Assembly: GCF_014596945.1 (NCBI RefSeq)
Contig: NZ_JACVXB010000001.1
Coordinates: 556,314 to 620,313, forward strand
DNA from: Aestuariibaculum sediminum
GTDB lineage: Bacteria > Bacteroidota > Bacteroidia > Flavobacteriales > Flavobacteriaceae
DNA length: 64,000 bases
Reading direction: 5' to 3'
Shown: positions 45,606 to 54,579 of the stretch, in pieces
How the letters are laid out: each line of letters starts with the position of its first letter
Numbering within the stretch: position 1 is the stretch's first letter
The notes under the pieces: generated by a model
What the model was told of the DNA's origin: nothing
The model's input: the letters and a program-made list of their open reading frames with translations, nothing else
Database searches by the model: none
Translations under genes and position numbers: made by a program

Positions 45606-46598
45606 ATGACAACAACTAAACCGGATATTTTAACCATTCTCGATACGCGTATATTACCTGGAGAGAGTAAAGAAGTTAATTTCGATGTGGCTAACCTTCA
45701 TACCTCATCGCCGGTAAATGTTCCCGTAATTATAGAACGTGCTAAAAAACCAGGCCCTGTTGTATTATTTACAGCAGGTATTCATGGCGACGAAGTAAAC
45801 GGTGTTGAAATTGTTCGACAGCTCATAGCTAAAGGACTAAATAAACCAAAATGCGGAACCATAATTTGCATACCCGTTATTAATATTTTTGGGTTTATAA
45901 ACTTAAAACGAGAATTTCCCGATGGTCGCGATTTAAATCGGGTATTCCCTGGCACCATCGACGGCTCGTTAGCCAGCCGGGTCGCTCATAAATTGATTAA
46001 CGAAATTGTGCCCTATGTCGATTATATTATCGATTTCCACACAGGTGGTTCGGGTCGATTTAATGCGCCGCAAATACGTATTGCTAAGGACAATAAAGTC
46101 CTAAATGATTTAGCTAAAGTCTTTGCAGCTCCATTTGTTTTATACTCTAAAAACCTAAACAAATCGTTTAGAAATACTTGCTTCAAACTAGGCAAACCCA
46201 TGTTACTTTTTGAAGGCGGAAAATCGTTTCATATAGATGAATCGGTTACCAGCGCCGGACTTAACGGTTCGAAACGCATACTGGAACATTTAGGCATGCT
46301 CAATTTAAAATACAAAACAAAAAAAGCAAAATCCGAACCTGTTTTCATTAATGAAAGCCGGTGGATTCGTGCTCATTTTTCAGGCATGTTTCGGGCTGCC
46401 ATACCTATTGGCTGCCAAGTAAAAAAAGGTGATGTTTTAGGTAACATTACCGACCCTTACGGAAAATTAAACCACGAAGTAAAGGCAACTAATTCAGGAT
46501 ACATTATTAATGTTAATGAAGCTCCTATCGTATATCAGGGTGATGCGCTTTTTCATATTTCTAAAAAATTAAAAGTTAAAAGAGAACAACATGTTTAA
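45606..46598 (+). CDS. Succinylglutamate desuccinylase/aspartoacylase family (M14) hydrolase
   Basis: A 330-residue zinc hydrolase. The zinc ligands are H60 and E63 in AGIHGDEVNG and H145 in DFHTGGSG; GRDLNRVFPG supplies the substrate-carboxylate arginine. The C-terminal region about 240-325 (GMFRAAIPIGCQVKKGDVLG) is the beta-barrel extension of this family. These enzymes cleave amides at N-acylated amino acids or C-terminal residues. It is encoded 8 bases after rimK and overlaps the next gene by 8 bases, so removal of RimK-added residues is a plausible but unproven role. There is no astABC context for arginine catabolism. Confidence 0.87.
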   Translation: MTTTKPDILTILDTRILPGESKEVNFDVANLHTSSPVNVPVIIERAKKPGPVVLFTAGIHGDEVNGVEIVRQLIAKGLNKPKCGTIICIPVINIFGFINLKREFPDGRDLNRVFPGTIDGSLASRVAHKLINEIVPYVDYIIDFHTGGSGRFNAPQIRIAKDNKVLNDLAKVFAAPFVLYSKNLNKSFRNTCFKLGKPMLLFEGGKSFHIDESVTSAGLNGSKRILEHLGMLNLKYKTKKAKSEPVFINESRWIRAHFSGMFRAAIPIGCQVKKGDVLGNITDPYGKLNHEVKATNSGYIINVNEAPIVYQGDALFHISKKLKVKREQHV

Positions 46599-47154
46599 AG
46601 CTGAATTGCGTGAAACTTACAAACAACTTAGACACAACTTACTGATTGATGACATTGAAAATTTAAGTCTGGAAATCGCCAACAAGCTATTAAAACTTCC
46701 AATCTGGAATGCGTCATTTTACCACATCTTTTTATCCATTACAGAACACAAAGAAGTTAACACCGATTATATTTTAAATATCCTTTCCGGAAAAGACAAA
46801 CATATTTTAGTTTCTAAAAGTGACTTTAAAAAAGGAACTATGCGTCACTTTTTACTAACAGATAGTACGTTGATAAAAAAGAACAGTTATAATATACCAG
46901 AACCTGTTGATGGTATTGAAATAGAAACTACAAAAATTGATGTGGTTTTTATTCCCCTTTTAGCCTTCGATCAGGAAGGAAATCGTGTTGGCTATGGCAA
47001 AGGCTTTTATGATCGGTTTTTAGATGATTGCAAGCCAGAAACCATCAAAATAGGATTATCGTTTTTCGAAGCAGTAAATCGGATTGATGATTGCAACAAT
47101 CATGATATTAAACTGGATTACTGTATAACTCCGAAACAGGTTTATACTTTTTAA
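46591..47154 (+). CDS. 5-formyltetrahydrofolate cyclo-ligase
   Basis: Converts 5-formyl-THF to 5,10-methenyl-THF with ATP, recycling an inhibitory folate. The 187-residue protein shows KAELRETYKQLRHNLL at the start, and IDVVFIPLLAFDQEGNRVGY followed by GKGFYDRFLDD, the family signature for ATP and folate binding. Its start overlaps the upstream M14 hydrolase gene by 8 bases. Confidence 0.92.
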   Translation: MFKAELRETYKQLRHNLLIDDIENLSLEIANKLLKLPIWNASFYHIFLSITEHKEVNTDYILNILSGKDKHILVSKSDFKKGTMRHFLLTDSTLIKKNSYNIPEPVDGIEIETTKIDVVFIPLLAFDQEGNRVGYGKGFYDRFLDDCKPETIKIGLSFFEAVNRIDDCNNHDIKLDYCITPKQVYTF

Positions 47155-47182
47155 TTATTTTTAATATAAGTACAATATTAAC

Positions 47183-47947
47183 ATGACAAATCCGTATAGA
47201 ATACACCTCAACAAATATTTTGAAACAATTACGGATTTTAAACATACTTGTAACCGCTTAAATAAAATATTACTCAAAGATGTTGAAATATATACTTCAA
47301 AAGGAGCTAAATATATTTCTGCAACCTCATTAATTATTGGAGACTGGACAGGGCCCACGGAAAATGGATGGAAGTTAAATTATCACACAGGGGTTAATAA
47401 AACTACTTTCAAAGAAAATTACGCAAAAGAAATTAACAAAGTGCTTTCAAGAGAATTTGGTTTAGCCTTTGCTCAATGCTATGAAGCATTTGAGACTCTA
47501 TTAAAAGACTTGGTTTACACGAAAATAATTACGGATGAATCATTTAAAAATTCATTATCCAAGAATAATGATTACTCAAGAAACCGTTTAAAGGGTGGTG
47601 AAGATATTTTTAAATTAATTAAAAAAGCTGGCAAAATAAGATTTGCTAAATATTCAAAACAAAATAATACTAATTTTAAATTTAAAGAGATATTCAAAAT
47701 ATTCTCAGAAATACGTCATGCAATAACACATTCGAAAGGCAATTTAAAAACTTCAAAAATCCCTAATAACGATTATTACAAAAGACTATTTGAATATCTA
47801 TTCCCTCTTAATAGATTAGAAAATGATCTTATAAATTTAAAGTTCAATTATAAAACACTTGACGATCTATTAATTCATTTAGCTGAGTTTGGATATCAAA
47901 TTTTTAAAATTTTAAGTAAAGAAGATGGTTATGATTGGAAAATTTAA
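47183..47947 (+). CDS. Unrecognised protein with HEPN-like Rx4H motif
   Basis: I do not recognise this 254-residue soluble protein. The second half is helical: FGLAFAQCYEAFETLLKDLV (about 92-111) and FKEIFKIFSEIRHAITHSKG (about 167-186). The latter carries R178-H-A-I-T-H183, which fits the Rx4-6H signature of HEPN RNases, and the two-helix layout is also HEPN-like. The gene is visibly more AT-rich and lysine/asparagine-rich than its neighbours and follows the folate gene by 28 bases. It may be an acquired RNase or defence gene, or a substrate-sensing HEPN protein. No adjacent nucleotidyltransferase or antitoxin is seen. Confidence 0.6.
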   Translation: MTNPYRIHLNKYFETITDFKHTCNRLNKILLKDVEIYTSKGAKYISATSLIIGDWTGPTENGWKLNYHTGVNKTTFKENYAKEINKVLSREFGLAFAQCYEAFETLLKDLVYTKIITDESFKNSLSKNNDYSRNRLKGGEDIFKLIKKAGKIRFAKYSKQNNTNFKFKEIFKIFSEIRHAITHSKGNLKTSKIPNNDYYKRLFEYLFPLNRLENDLINLKFNYKTLDDLLIHLAEFGYQIFKILSKEDGYDWKI

Positions 47948-48019
47948 AAGCTTTATCTTAGAAAATGTAAAACTTATATTATTTGTTGTCTCATCAATAA
48001 ATTAACATTCACTCTGGAA

Positions 48020-49906
48020 TTATTCATTACAGCTCTCGCAATAGGTTTTTCTTAAATATTCGTCTTCTAACAACTGAAACGTTACACCTCCTTTTTCAAT
48101 AGAATTAAATAATTCACAAAATCTTGTTTTATTCATGTTTGTAGCATTTAGCAATACGGTCCTGTAATCGGGATCCTTGGTTAACTTTGAATTGATTAAC
48201 GTTAAGTTTAAATAATAAAACAATAAATCTTCGTCTATATCAATGCTTCTTGCTTTTCGCTCCAGTAACTGCACCGCTAAATCGGTATTAGCATAAAAAC
48301 TGAAGAACTGCGCTAAGCTTAAATAATCGAAATTAGACATTGGAAAATTTTTGTAATTGTTCTTAATAAAATTTACGGATTTATCTTTACTAGCATAATC
48401 TCTAGATCGCATGTAATTTTCGGCTTTTATAATGTGATAATTAACCATCATTCTATCCATTAAACCCGAGCCAATTCCATAATTTCTTAAAGCATAAATT
48501 TGAGATTTAAAGGCTGCCTCATCAACTTCTATAGCATTGTAGCGCCACAATTTCATTTTTACCGCAACTAAATTATACTTAATCCCAGCGTCTTTAGGTG
48601 CTAATTCCTCTAGCTGTTGTAATTCGTCATAAACTATAAGAGCCTGCCTGAAATCAGACATATATTTATAAGCCGAATTTTTATTGAAAATTTTTACGAA
48701 TTTTTCCTGCATTGGAATCTCCATTTTTCCCAAAATATCGGGGGCAGTTTCGTTTAATCTTATTTTCTCAAAAATAGAATTTTGAATATCTATTACTTCA
48801 TCTAAATTACCCGCAGCAACCTGGCCGTTAAACTTTTCTAATAACGCATTTGCGGTAGCATCTTTATACCTATCCTTTTTTTCCAACCCCAATTCTATCA
48901 CTGCTTTTCTATGGTGCTTTAATATAGGTTCCATTTCTCGCGAAACAGGCCCTTTAATAGCCTCTCGCACTTCTTGTTTATTTTTACTCGATAAGTAATT
49001 GTATTTGGTTCCTTTAATGTCGTTATAAAATTCAACCCAGTTTTCTGAAGCAGTAACTTCTGTTTTAATCGTTGATTTTTGAAAGGCTTGTAATGCAGAC
49101 ACAATACTGTTAGCACGAAGTTGTTGCAATTCTATATTTCTATGCTCAACGCCTTCAATAGAAGAATACCCTTTTATATCAATAGTTTTAATGTTAAAAT
49201 CGGTCAATCGTAAAGAATCGTAAATGGGTTTAATATCGGCCTGTGAATATGTAGATTTATTTTTTTGAAAGGGAATTATAAATTTCAAGGTTTTATTTCT
49301 AATTGTATAGGCATCTTGTTTGGACGATGCTATACGTTTGGAATCATAAGTTAATTCATCGAGAAACATCCCCATATCAAGTAAATCCCAGGCATAAGAT
49401 TCTAAATCGTAAATAACGTAGTACTGACACAGGTTTTTATTATTTAAAAATAAAATATTAAACTCCAGATCCTCCCGTAACAAGCCTGCTGGAATTTGAC
49501 CAACCGCCACACTATATCTATTTTCTCCAGTTAATTTTAAACCTCTTTTTAATGCTTCTGCGTAAACTGGTTTTAATAAAAAGCCCCTTAATTGTCTATC
49601 TTCTAAATTTTGAACAGTACAGTTGTAACGGTTTTTAGAAACAATTTCAATTGCAAGACCGTCTCCCGTATTTACAAGTAAAGTTTCAAACCATTGCTTA
49701 TCGTTAACCACAAAAGACAATTGTGATCCTTCTCGATTTATAGAAAATTTGACTTCCTTGGGTTTTTGTTGAAATGCCTGAAAACAGGCTTTACACTTTT
49801 GATCTCTGTCCGTACCTGGAAAAATAATGTCGTAAGTATTTTGAGAGAACGTTTGAAAATAAGATAATAGCAAGAATGACAGAATGGCGAGGGAAAGACC
49901 TTTCAT
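48020..49906 (-). CDS. Secreted OmpA-like and TPR-like protein
   Basis: A 628-residue exported protein (signal AILSFLLLSYFQTFSQ). Residues about 235-275 (TIDIKGYSSIEGVEHRNIEL, then QQLRANSIVSALQ) resemble the peptidoglycan-binding part of OmpA-like domains. The region about 330-600 is helical and repeat-like (YKYMSDFRQALIVYDELQQL), reminiscent of TPRs. A CxxC pair lies near each end: C38-K-A-C41 after the signal, and C623-E-S-C626 at the very C-terminus. It is a single gene without a clear partner; probably periplasmic or outer-membrane associated. Function unknown. Confidence 0.7.
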   Translation of the reverse strand: MKGLSLAILSFLLLSYFQTFSQNTYDIIFPGTDRDQKCKACFQAFQQKPKEVKFSINREGSQLSFVVNDKQWFETLLVNTGDGLAIEIVSKNRYNCTVQNLEDRQLRGFLLKPVYAEALKRGLKLTGENRYSVAVGQIPAGLLREDLEFNILFLNNKNLCQYYVIYDLESYAWDLLDMGMFLDELTYDSKRIASSKQDAYTIRNKTLKFIIPFQKNKSTYSQADIKPIYDSLRLTDFNIKTIDIKGYSSIEGVEHRNIELQQLRANSIVSALQAFQKSTIKTEVTASENWVEFYNDIKGTKYNYLSSKNKQEVREAIKGPVSREMEPILKHHRKAVIELGLEKKDRYKDATANALLEKFNGQVAAGNLDEVIDIQNSIFEKIRLNETAPDILGKMEIPMQEKFVKIFNKNSAYKYMSDFRQALIVYDELQQLEELAPKDAGIKYNLVAVKMKLWRYNAIEVDEAAFKSQIYALRNYGIGSGLMDRMMVNYHIIKAENYMRSRDYASKDKSVNFIKNNYKNFPMSNFDYLSLAQFFSFYANTDLAVQLLERKARSIDIDEDLLFYYLNLTLINSKLTKDPDYRTVLLNATNMNKTRFCELFNSIEKGGVTFQLLEDEYLRKTYCESCNE

Positions 49907-49996
49907 TTAAAACGAGAGTTAAAAAATTAATTAATTATCCTATAAAGTTAAGAAACCTTACAGATATACAAATACCTAATTATACGTATTTATCTA

Positions 49997-50623
49997 CTAA
50001 GAATTACTTTTCGGAAATGCCTTTTTATTAAAAACTATAAGCATAAAAAATCCAGTGCTTATTGCCACATCAGCAATATTAAAAACGGGCTCAAAAAAGT
50101 TAAATCGCTTGCCGGCATAAAAAGGAAACCATTCAGGCAAATCAATTTCTATTAAAGGGAAATAAAGCATATCTACCACTTTTCCGTGTAAGAGCGAATC
50201 GTAACCACCTGTTTCGGGTAAAAACTGAGCCACTTGATTAAAACTATCATCAAACAGTACCCCGTAAAATACAGAATCTATAATATTCCCCAAAGCACCT
50301 GCAAAAATTAATGCTATAGCTAAAATTAATACTTTAGGGTTTTGTTTTTTTGTGGCCTGTACTAACCAATATCCAATTCCAAAAATAGCTACAATTCTAA
50401 AAACAGTTAATATTATTTTAGCACTTCTGTCAGAAATGAAAGAGGTAAAGTCACTTATTTTTGTCCCCCAAGCCATTCCGTCGTTTTCAATAAAATAGAT
50501 TTGAAACCAACTAAAAATTTCAATATTTTCCTGTAACTTAAAATGTGTTTTAATATAAACTTTGCTTATCTGGTCGACAAGCAGGATAACGCAAATTAAG
50601 AGTATTGATTTTTTTAAGGACAT
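49997..50623 (-). CDS. lspA: Lipoprotein signal peptidase
   Basis: Aspartyl inner-membrane protease that removes signal peptides from prolipoproteins. The 208-residue protein has about four membrane segments and the family blocks LVDQISKVYIK, FAGALGNIIDSVFYG, GKVVDM and FNIADVAIS. The likely catalytic aspartates are D151 (KVVDM) and D185 (FNIAD). The roughly 30-residue insertion between these blocks (DDSFNQVAQFLPETGGYDSL region) is usual in Bacteroidota LspA. The many lipoproteins in this window depend on it. Confidence 0.95.
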   Translation of the reverse strand: MSLKKSILLICVILLVDQISKVYIKTHFKLQENIEIFSWFQIYFIENDGMAWGTKISDFTSFISDRSAKIILTVFRIVAIFGIGYWLVQATKKQNPKVLILAIALIFAGALGNIIDSVFYGVLFDDSFNQVAQFLPETGGYDSLLHGKVVDMLYFPLIEIDLPEWFPFYAGKRFNFFEPVFNIADVAISTGFFMLIVFNKKAFPKSNS

Positions 50624-50666
50624 AATTGTTTAAATCAATTAAACTAAGACGAATGAACTACAAAAG

Positions 50667-50698
50667 AAAACGCCCCGATAATTACACCGAGGCGTTTT
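50667..50698 (-). terminator. Terminator downstream of the DksA/TraR-like gene
   Basis: On the minus strand AAAACGCCTCG pairs with CGGGGCGTTTT (11 bp with one U-G wobble) around a 10-base loop, followed by a T-rich run. It ends the ileS-dksA unit before lspA. Confidence 0.8.
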
Positions 50699-50718
50699 AA
50701 TATACTTATATAAGTTTA

Positions 50719-51099
50719 TTATTGCATATTTTTTGCTTCAATACTTAAAGTTGCATGAGGCACTAATTTTAAGCGCTCTTTATTGATTAATTTACCCGTA
50801 ACACGGCAAACACCATAGGTTTTATTTTCAATTCTAATAAGCGCATTTTTTAGGTCGCGAATAAATTTTTCCTGTCGAATAGCCAATGCGGAATTAGACT
50901 CTTTACTCATAACTTCACTACCCTCATCAAAAGCTTTAAACGTAGGCGACGTATCTTCGGTACCGTTGGTATGGTCATTCATGTACGCGCTTTTTATAAG
51001 CTCCAAATCGTGCTGTGCTTTTACTATTTTTTCTTGAATTAACTCTTTGAATTCTGCTAAATCTTTATCAGAATATCTAACATTTAAATCTAAGCCCAT
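50719..51099 (-). CDS. DksA/TraR family protein without zinc finger
   Basis: A 126-residue coiled-coil protein of the DksA/TraR superfamily, which binds in the RNA polymerase secondary channel and modulates initiation with ppGpp. The long coiled coil spans about 10-85 and ends in IRIENKTYGVCRVTGKLINK. The C4 zinc finger of E. coli DksA is reduced to a single cysteine (YGVCRVTGKLI, then RLKLVPHATLS). The N-terminal part bears DTSPTFKAFDEGSEVMSKES. It is encoded 4 bases after ileS on the same strand. Confidence 0.87.
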   Translation of the reverse strand: MGLDLNVRYSDKDLAEFKELIQEKIVKAQHDLELIKSAYMNDHTNGTEDTSPTFKAFDEGSEVMSKESNSALAIRQEKFIRDLKNALIRIENKTYGVCRVTGKLINKERLKLVPHATLSIEAKNMQ

Positions 51100-51103
51100 A
51101 ACT

Positions 51104-54100
51104 TTAATGCTTTTGTATAAACAATTTGGTATTTACATCATCAAATACAATATCTATACCATTCTCTAACTCATCAATAATTTCGAGTTCATTAGCTAAT
51201 GTTTCGGCTTTTATATAAGCCATATTTGCACCTACTGCATTAGCAACCTGCTCGTCGTTTTGAAGGATTACATCTATTCTATCGGTAAGCTCAAAGCCTG
51301 AATCTTTTCTTAAATTTTGGATACGATTAATAAGCTCTCTCGCAATACCTTCTTTTCTTAAATCGTCGGTTATTGCAACATCAAGTGCCACTGTTAGCGA
51401 TCCTTCGTTTGCAACCAACCATCCTTCAATATCCTGGGATGTTATTTCTACATCTCCACGCTCTAAAGTAATACTTTTTCCGTTGATATCGATATCTAAA
51501 ATACCATTTTGCTCGATTTTTTTGATATCATCGGCGGTAAAGTTATTAACTACCTGAGCAACAGCTTTCATGTCTTTTCCAAATCTTGGACCAAGTACTT
51601 TAAAGTTTGGTTTTATATTTTTTACAAGAATATCTGATGCATCTTCTAAAACTTCAACTTCCTTGACGTTAACCTCAGATTTTATAAGGTCTGCCACGGC
51701 TAAAATCTCATTTTTTTGTGTTTCGTTATCGATAGGAATCATGATTTTTTGAAGTGGTTGACGCACTTTAATCTTCTCTTTAGCTCTTAATGAAAGTACT
51801 AAAGAAGAGATGGTTTGAGCACTTTCCATCTTTCTTTCTAGAGACTTATCAACAAACGATTCGTCGAATTTTGGGAAATCGGCCAGATGAACGCTGTCAA
51901 ATGCTTCTTTCTTAGTTACCGAATTTAAGTCTAAATACAACCTATCCATAAAGAAAGGGGCAATTGGCGCACCTAACTTAGCAATGGTTACCATACACGT
52001 ATATAACGTTTGATATGCCGAAATCTTGTCTTTTTGGTAATCGCCTTTCCAGAAACGTCTTCTGCTTAAACGCACAAACCAGTTACTTAGGTAATCCTGA
52101 GTGAAATCAGAAATGGCACGAGCTGCTCTTGTTGGTTCGTATTCTGCATAAAACGTATCAACTTTCTGGATTAAAGTATGTAATTCTGAAAGAATCCAAC
52201 GATCTATTTCAGGACGTTCCTCGATAGGTAAATCGGCTTCAGCATATGTAAAGTTATCGAGATTGGTATACAATGTGAAGAATGAATACGTGTTATATAA
52301 AGTTCCGAAGAATTTACGTTTCACTTCCTCTACGCCCTCCAAATCAAATTTTAAATTATCCCAAGGATTAGCATTACTAATCATGTACCAACGCGTTGCA
52401 TCGGCTCCGTAGTTTCCTAAAGTTTCAAAAGGATCTATGGCGTTACCTAAACGCTTCGACATTTTTTGACCGTTCTTATCTAACACTAATCCGTTAGACA
52501 CTACATTTTTGTATGCTACAGAATCGAATACCATGGTGCCAATAGCATGAAGCGTATAGAACCAACCTCTTGTCTGGTCTACCCCTTCAGCAATAAAATC
52601 GGCTGGGTAAGACGTTCCATTATCTACCAAATCTTTATTTTCAAATGGATAATGCCACTGTGCATAAGGCATAGAACCCGAATCGAACCATACATCTATC
52701 AGATCGCTTTCGCGGAACATTTTCTGTCCTGTTGGTGATACTAATACAATATCATCAACAATATTTTTGTGCAAGTCTATTTTATCGTAGTTCTCTTCGG
52801 AATTATTTCCAACTTCAAACCCTTCAAAAATATCTTTTTCCATGAAGCCAGCATCAACTGCCTTTGTCATTTCAGCTTTTAATTCTTCTACAGACCCAAT
52901 GCAAAGTGCTTCTTTACCGTCTTCGGTTCTCCAAATTGGTAACGGAATACCCCAATAACGCGAACGTGATAAGTTCCAATCGTTAGCATTAGCTAGCCAG
53001 TTTCCGAAACGTCCTGCTCCAGTCGCCTTCGGCTTCCAGTTTATGGTTTCATTAAGCTCGAACATACGTTCTTTAACATCGGTTACTTTTATAAACCAAG
53101 AATCTAACGGGTAGTAAAGAATAGGTTTATCGGTTCTCCAACAATTAGGGTAACTGTGTTTATATTTTTCAACCTTAAAGGCTTTATTTTCTGTTTTTAA
53201 CTGAATAGCAATTTCAACATCAACCGATTTCTCAGGTGCTTCACCATCAGCATAGTATTCATTTTTAACATATTTACCGGCATACTCTCCCATTTCTGGT
53301 CTAAAACGCCCTTGTAAATCTACTAACGGCACTAAGTTTCCGTTTTCATCTTTTACCAACATTGGTGGTACTTCTGGAGTTGCTTGTTTAGCAACCAAGG
53401 CATCATCGGCACCAAAAGTTGGTGCCGTATGTACAATACCTGTACCGTCTTCGGTCGTTACGAAATCTCCAGAAATTACTCGAAATGCGTTTTCAGGATT
53501 ATCGTTTGGTAACGCGTATGGTAATAATTGTTCGTAAACAATTCCAACCAAATCTTTCCCCACAAACTCTTTTACGATGTAATATGGTATTTTTTTATCG
53601 CCTTCTTTATAAGCACCAACTTCAGACTGGTCTTCTACTTGTTTGAATTTACCCTGAAACTGATAGCTTACTAACTTTTTAGCTAACACTACTTTTACAG
53701 GCTCGAAAGTATATTGATTGTAAGTTTCAACTAAAACATATTCTATTTTTGGACCAACAGTTAATGCCGTATTACTTGGCAAGGTCCAAGGCGTAGTCGT
53801 CCATGCTAAAAAGTGAATATCGCCTTCATTTTGTAAAAATTCAGGTAATGACTCTTGCTTGGTTTTAAACTGAGCTACAATGGTCGTATCTGTAACATCC
53901 TGATACGTCCCAGGTTGATTTAACTCATGCGAACTTAATCCTGTACCCGCTTTTGGAGAATATGGCTGAATGGTATACCCTTTGTACAACAAATCTTTAT
54001 TGTAAATTTGTTTTAACAACCACCAAACCGACTCCATGTATTTTGGTTTATAGGTAATATACGGATCGTCCATATCTACCCAGTATCCCATCTTCTCGGT

Positions 54101-54508
54101 TAGATCATTCCAAATATCTGTATAACGCATTACAGCTTTACGACAAGCTTCATTGTATTCTTCAACGGAAATGGTTTTACCAATATCTTCTTTAGTTATT
54201 CCTAATTCCTTTTCAACACCTAATTCTACAGGAAGTCCATGTGTATCCCACCCAGCTTTACGTTTTACCTGAAAGCCTTTTTGTGTTTTATAACGACAAA
54301 AAATATCTTTTATAGCACGTGCCATGACGTGGTGAATTCCAGGAAGTCCGTTTGCCGAAGGTGGCCCTTCAAAAAATACAAACGATTCGTTATTTTCTCT
54401 GGTAGTTACACTCTTTTCAAAAATATTATTTTCTTGCCAGTAGTTTAGAATTTCTTCTGCCACTTTTGGCAAGTCAAGACCTTTATATTCAGGGAATTTA
54501 GCACTCAT
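51104..54508 (-). CDS. ileS: Isoleucyl-tRNA synthetase
   Basis: Charges tRNA-Ile. At 1134 residues it is the long, eukaryote-like form common in Bacteroidota, as opposed to the roughly 940-residue E. coli type. The HIGH-type motif is PPSANGLPGIHHVMARA (about 50-65) and the KMSKS motif is GQKMSKRLGN (about 685). The editing (CP1) domain lies between, with LAWTTTPWTLPSNTALTVGP. SDWFVRLSR-type anticodon-binding text follows, then a C-terminal extension. It forms a unit with the DksA-like gene. Long-form IleS enzymes are often mupirocin-tolerant; this is family knowledge, not tested. Confidence 0.97.
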   Translation of the reverse strand: MSAKFPEYKGLDLPKVAEEILNYWQENNIFEKSVTTRENNESFVFFEGPPSANGLPGIHHVMARAIKDIFCRYKTQKGFQVKRKAGWDTHGLPVELGVEKELGITKEDIGKTISVEEYNEACRKAVMRYTDIWNDLTEKMGYWVDMDDPYITYKPKYMESVWWLLKQIYNKDLLYKGYTIQPYSPKAGTGLSSHELNQPGTYQDVTDTTIVAQFKTKQESLPEFLQNEGDIHFLAWTTTPWTLPSNTALTVGPKIEYVLVETYNQYTFEPVKVVLAKKLVSYQFQGKFKQVEDQSEVGAYKEGDKKIPYYIVKEFVGKDLVGIVYEQLLPYALPNDNPENAFRVISGDFVTTEDGTGIVHTAPTFGADDALVAKQATPEVPPMLVKDENGNLVPLVDLQGRFRPEMGEYAGKYVKNEYYADGEAPEKSVDVEIAIQLKTENKAFKVEKYKHSYPNCWRTDKPILYYPLDSWFIKVTDVKERMFELNETINWKPKATGAGRFGNWLANANDWNLSRSRYWGIPLPIWRTEDGKEALCIGSVEELKAEMTKAVDAGFMEKDIFEGFEVGNNSEENYDKIDLHKNIVDDIVLVSPTGQKMFRESDLIDVWFDSGSMPYAQWHYPFENKDLVDNGTSYPADFIAEGVDQTRGWFYTLHAIGTMVFDSVAYKNVVSNGLVLDKNGQKMSKRLGNAIDPFETLGNYGADATRWYMISNANPWDNLKFDLEGVEEVKRKFFGTLYNTYSFFTLYTNLDNFTYAEADLPIEERPEIDRWILSELHTLIQKVDTFYAEYEPTRAARAISDFTQDYLSNWFVRLSRRRFWKGDYQKDKISAYQTLYTCMVTIAKLGAPIAPFFMDRLYLDLNSVTKKEAFDSVHLADFPKFDESFVDKSLERKMESAQTISSLVLSLRAKEKIKVRQPLQKIMIPIDNETQKNEILAVADLIKSEVNVKEVEVLEDASDILVKNIKPNFKVLGPRFGKDMKAVAQVVNNFTADDIKKIEQNGILDIDINGKSITLERGDVEITSQDIEGWLVANEGSLTVALDVAITDDLRKEGIARELINRIQNLRKDSGFELTDRIDVILQNDEQVANAVGANMAYIKAETLANELEIIDELENGIDIVFDDVNTKLFIQKH

Positions 54509-54579
54509 TATATCAAATTTCTTTTCGAGGTGCGAAATTAATGAATTTTGACAAAATAGACGTGCCGATTACTAGTAAA

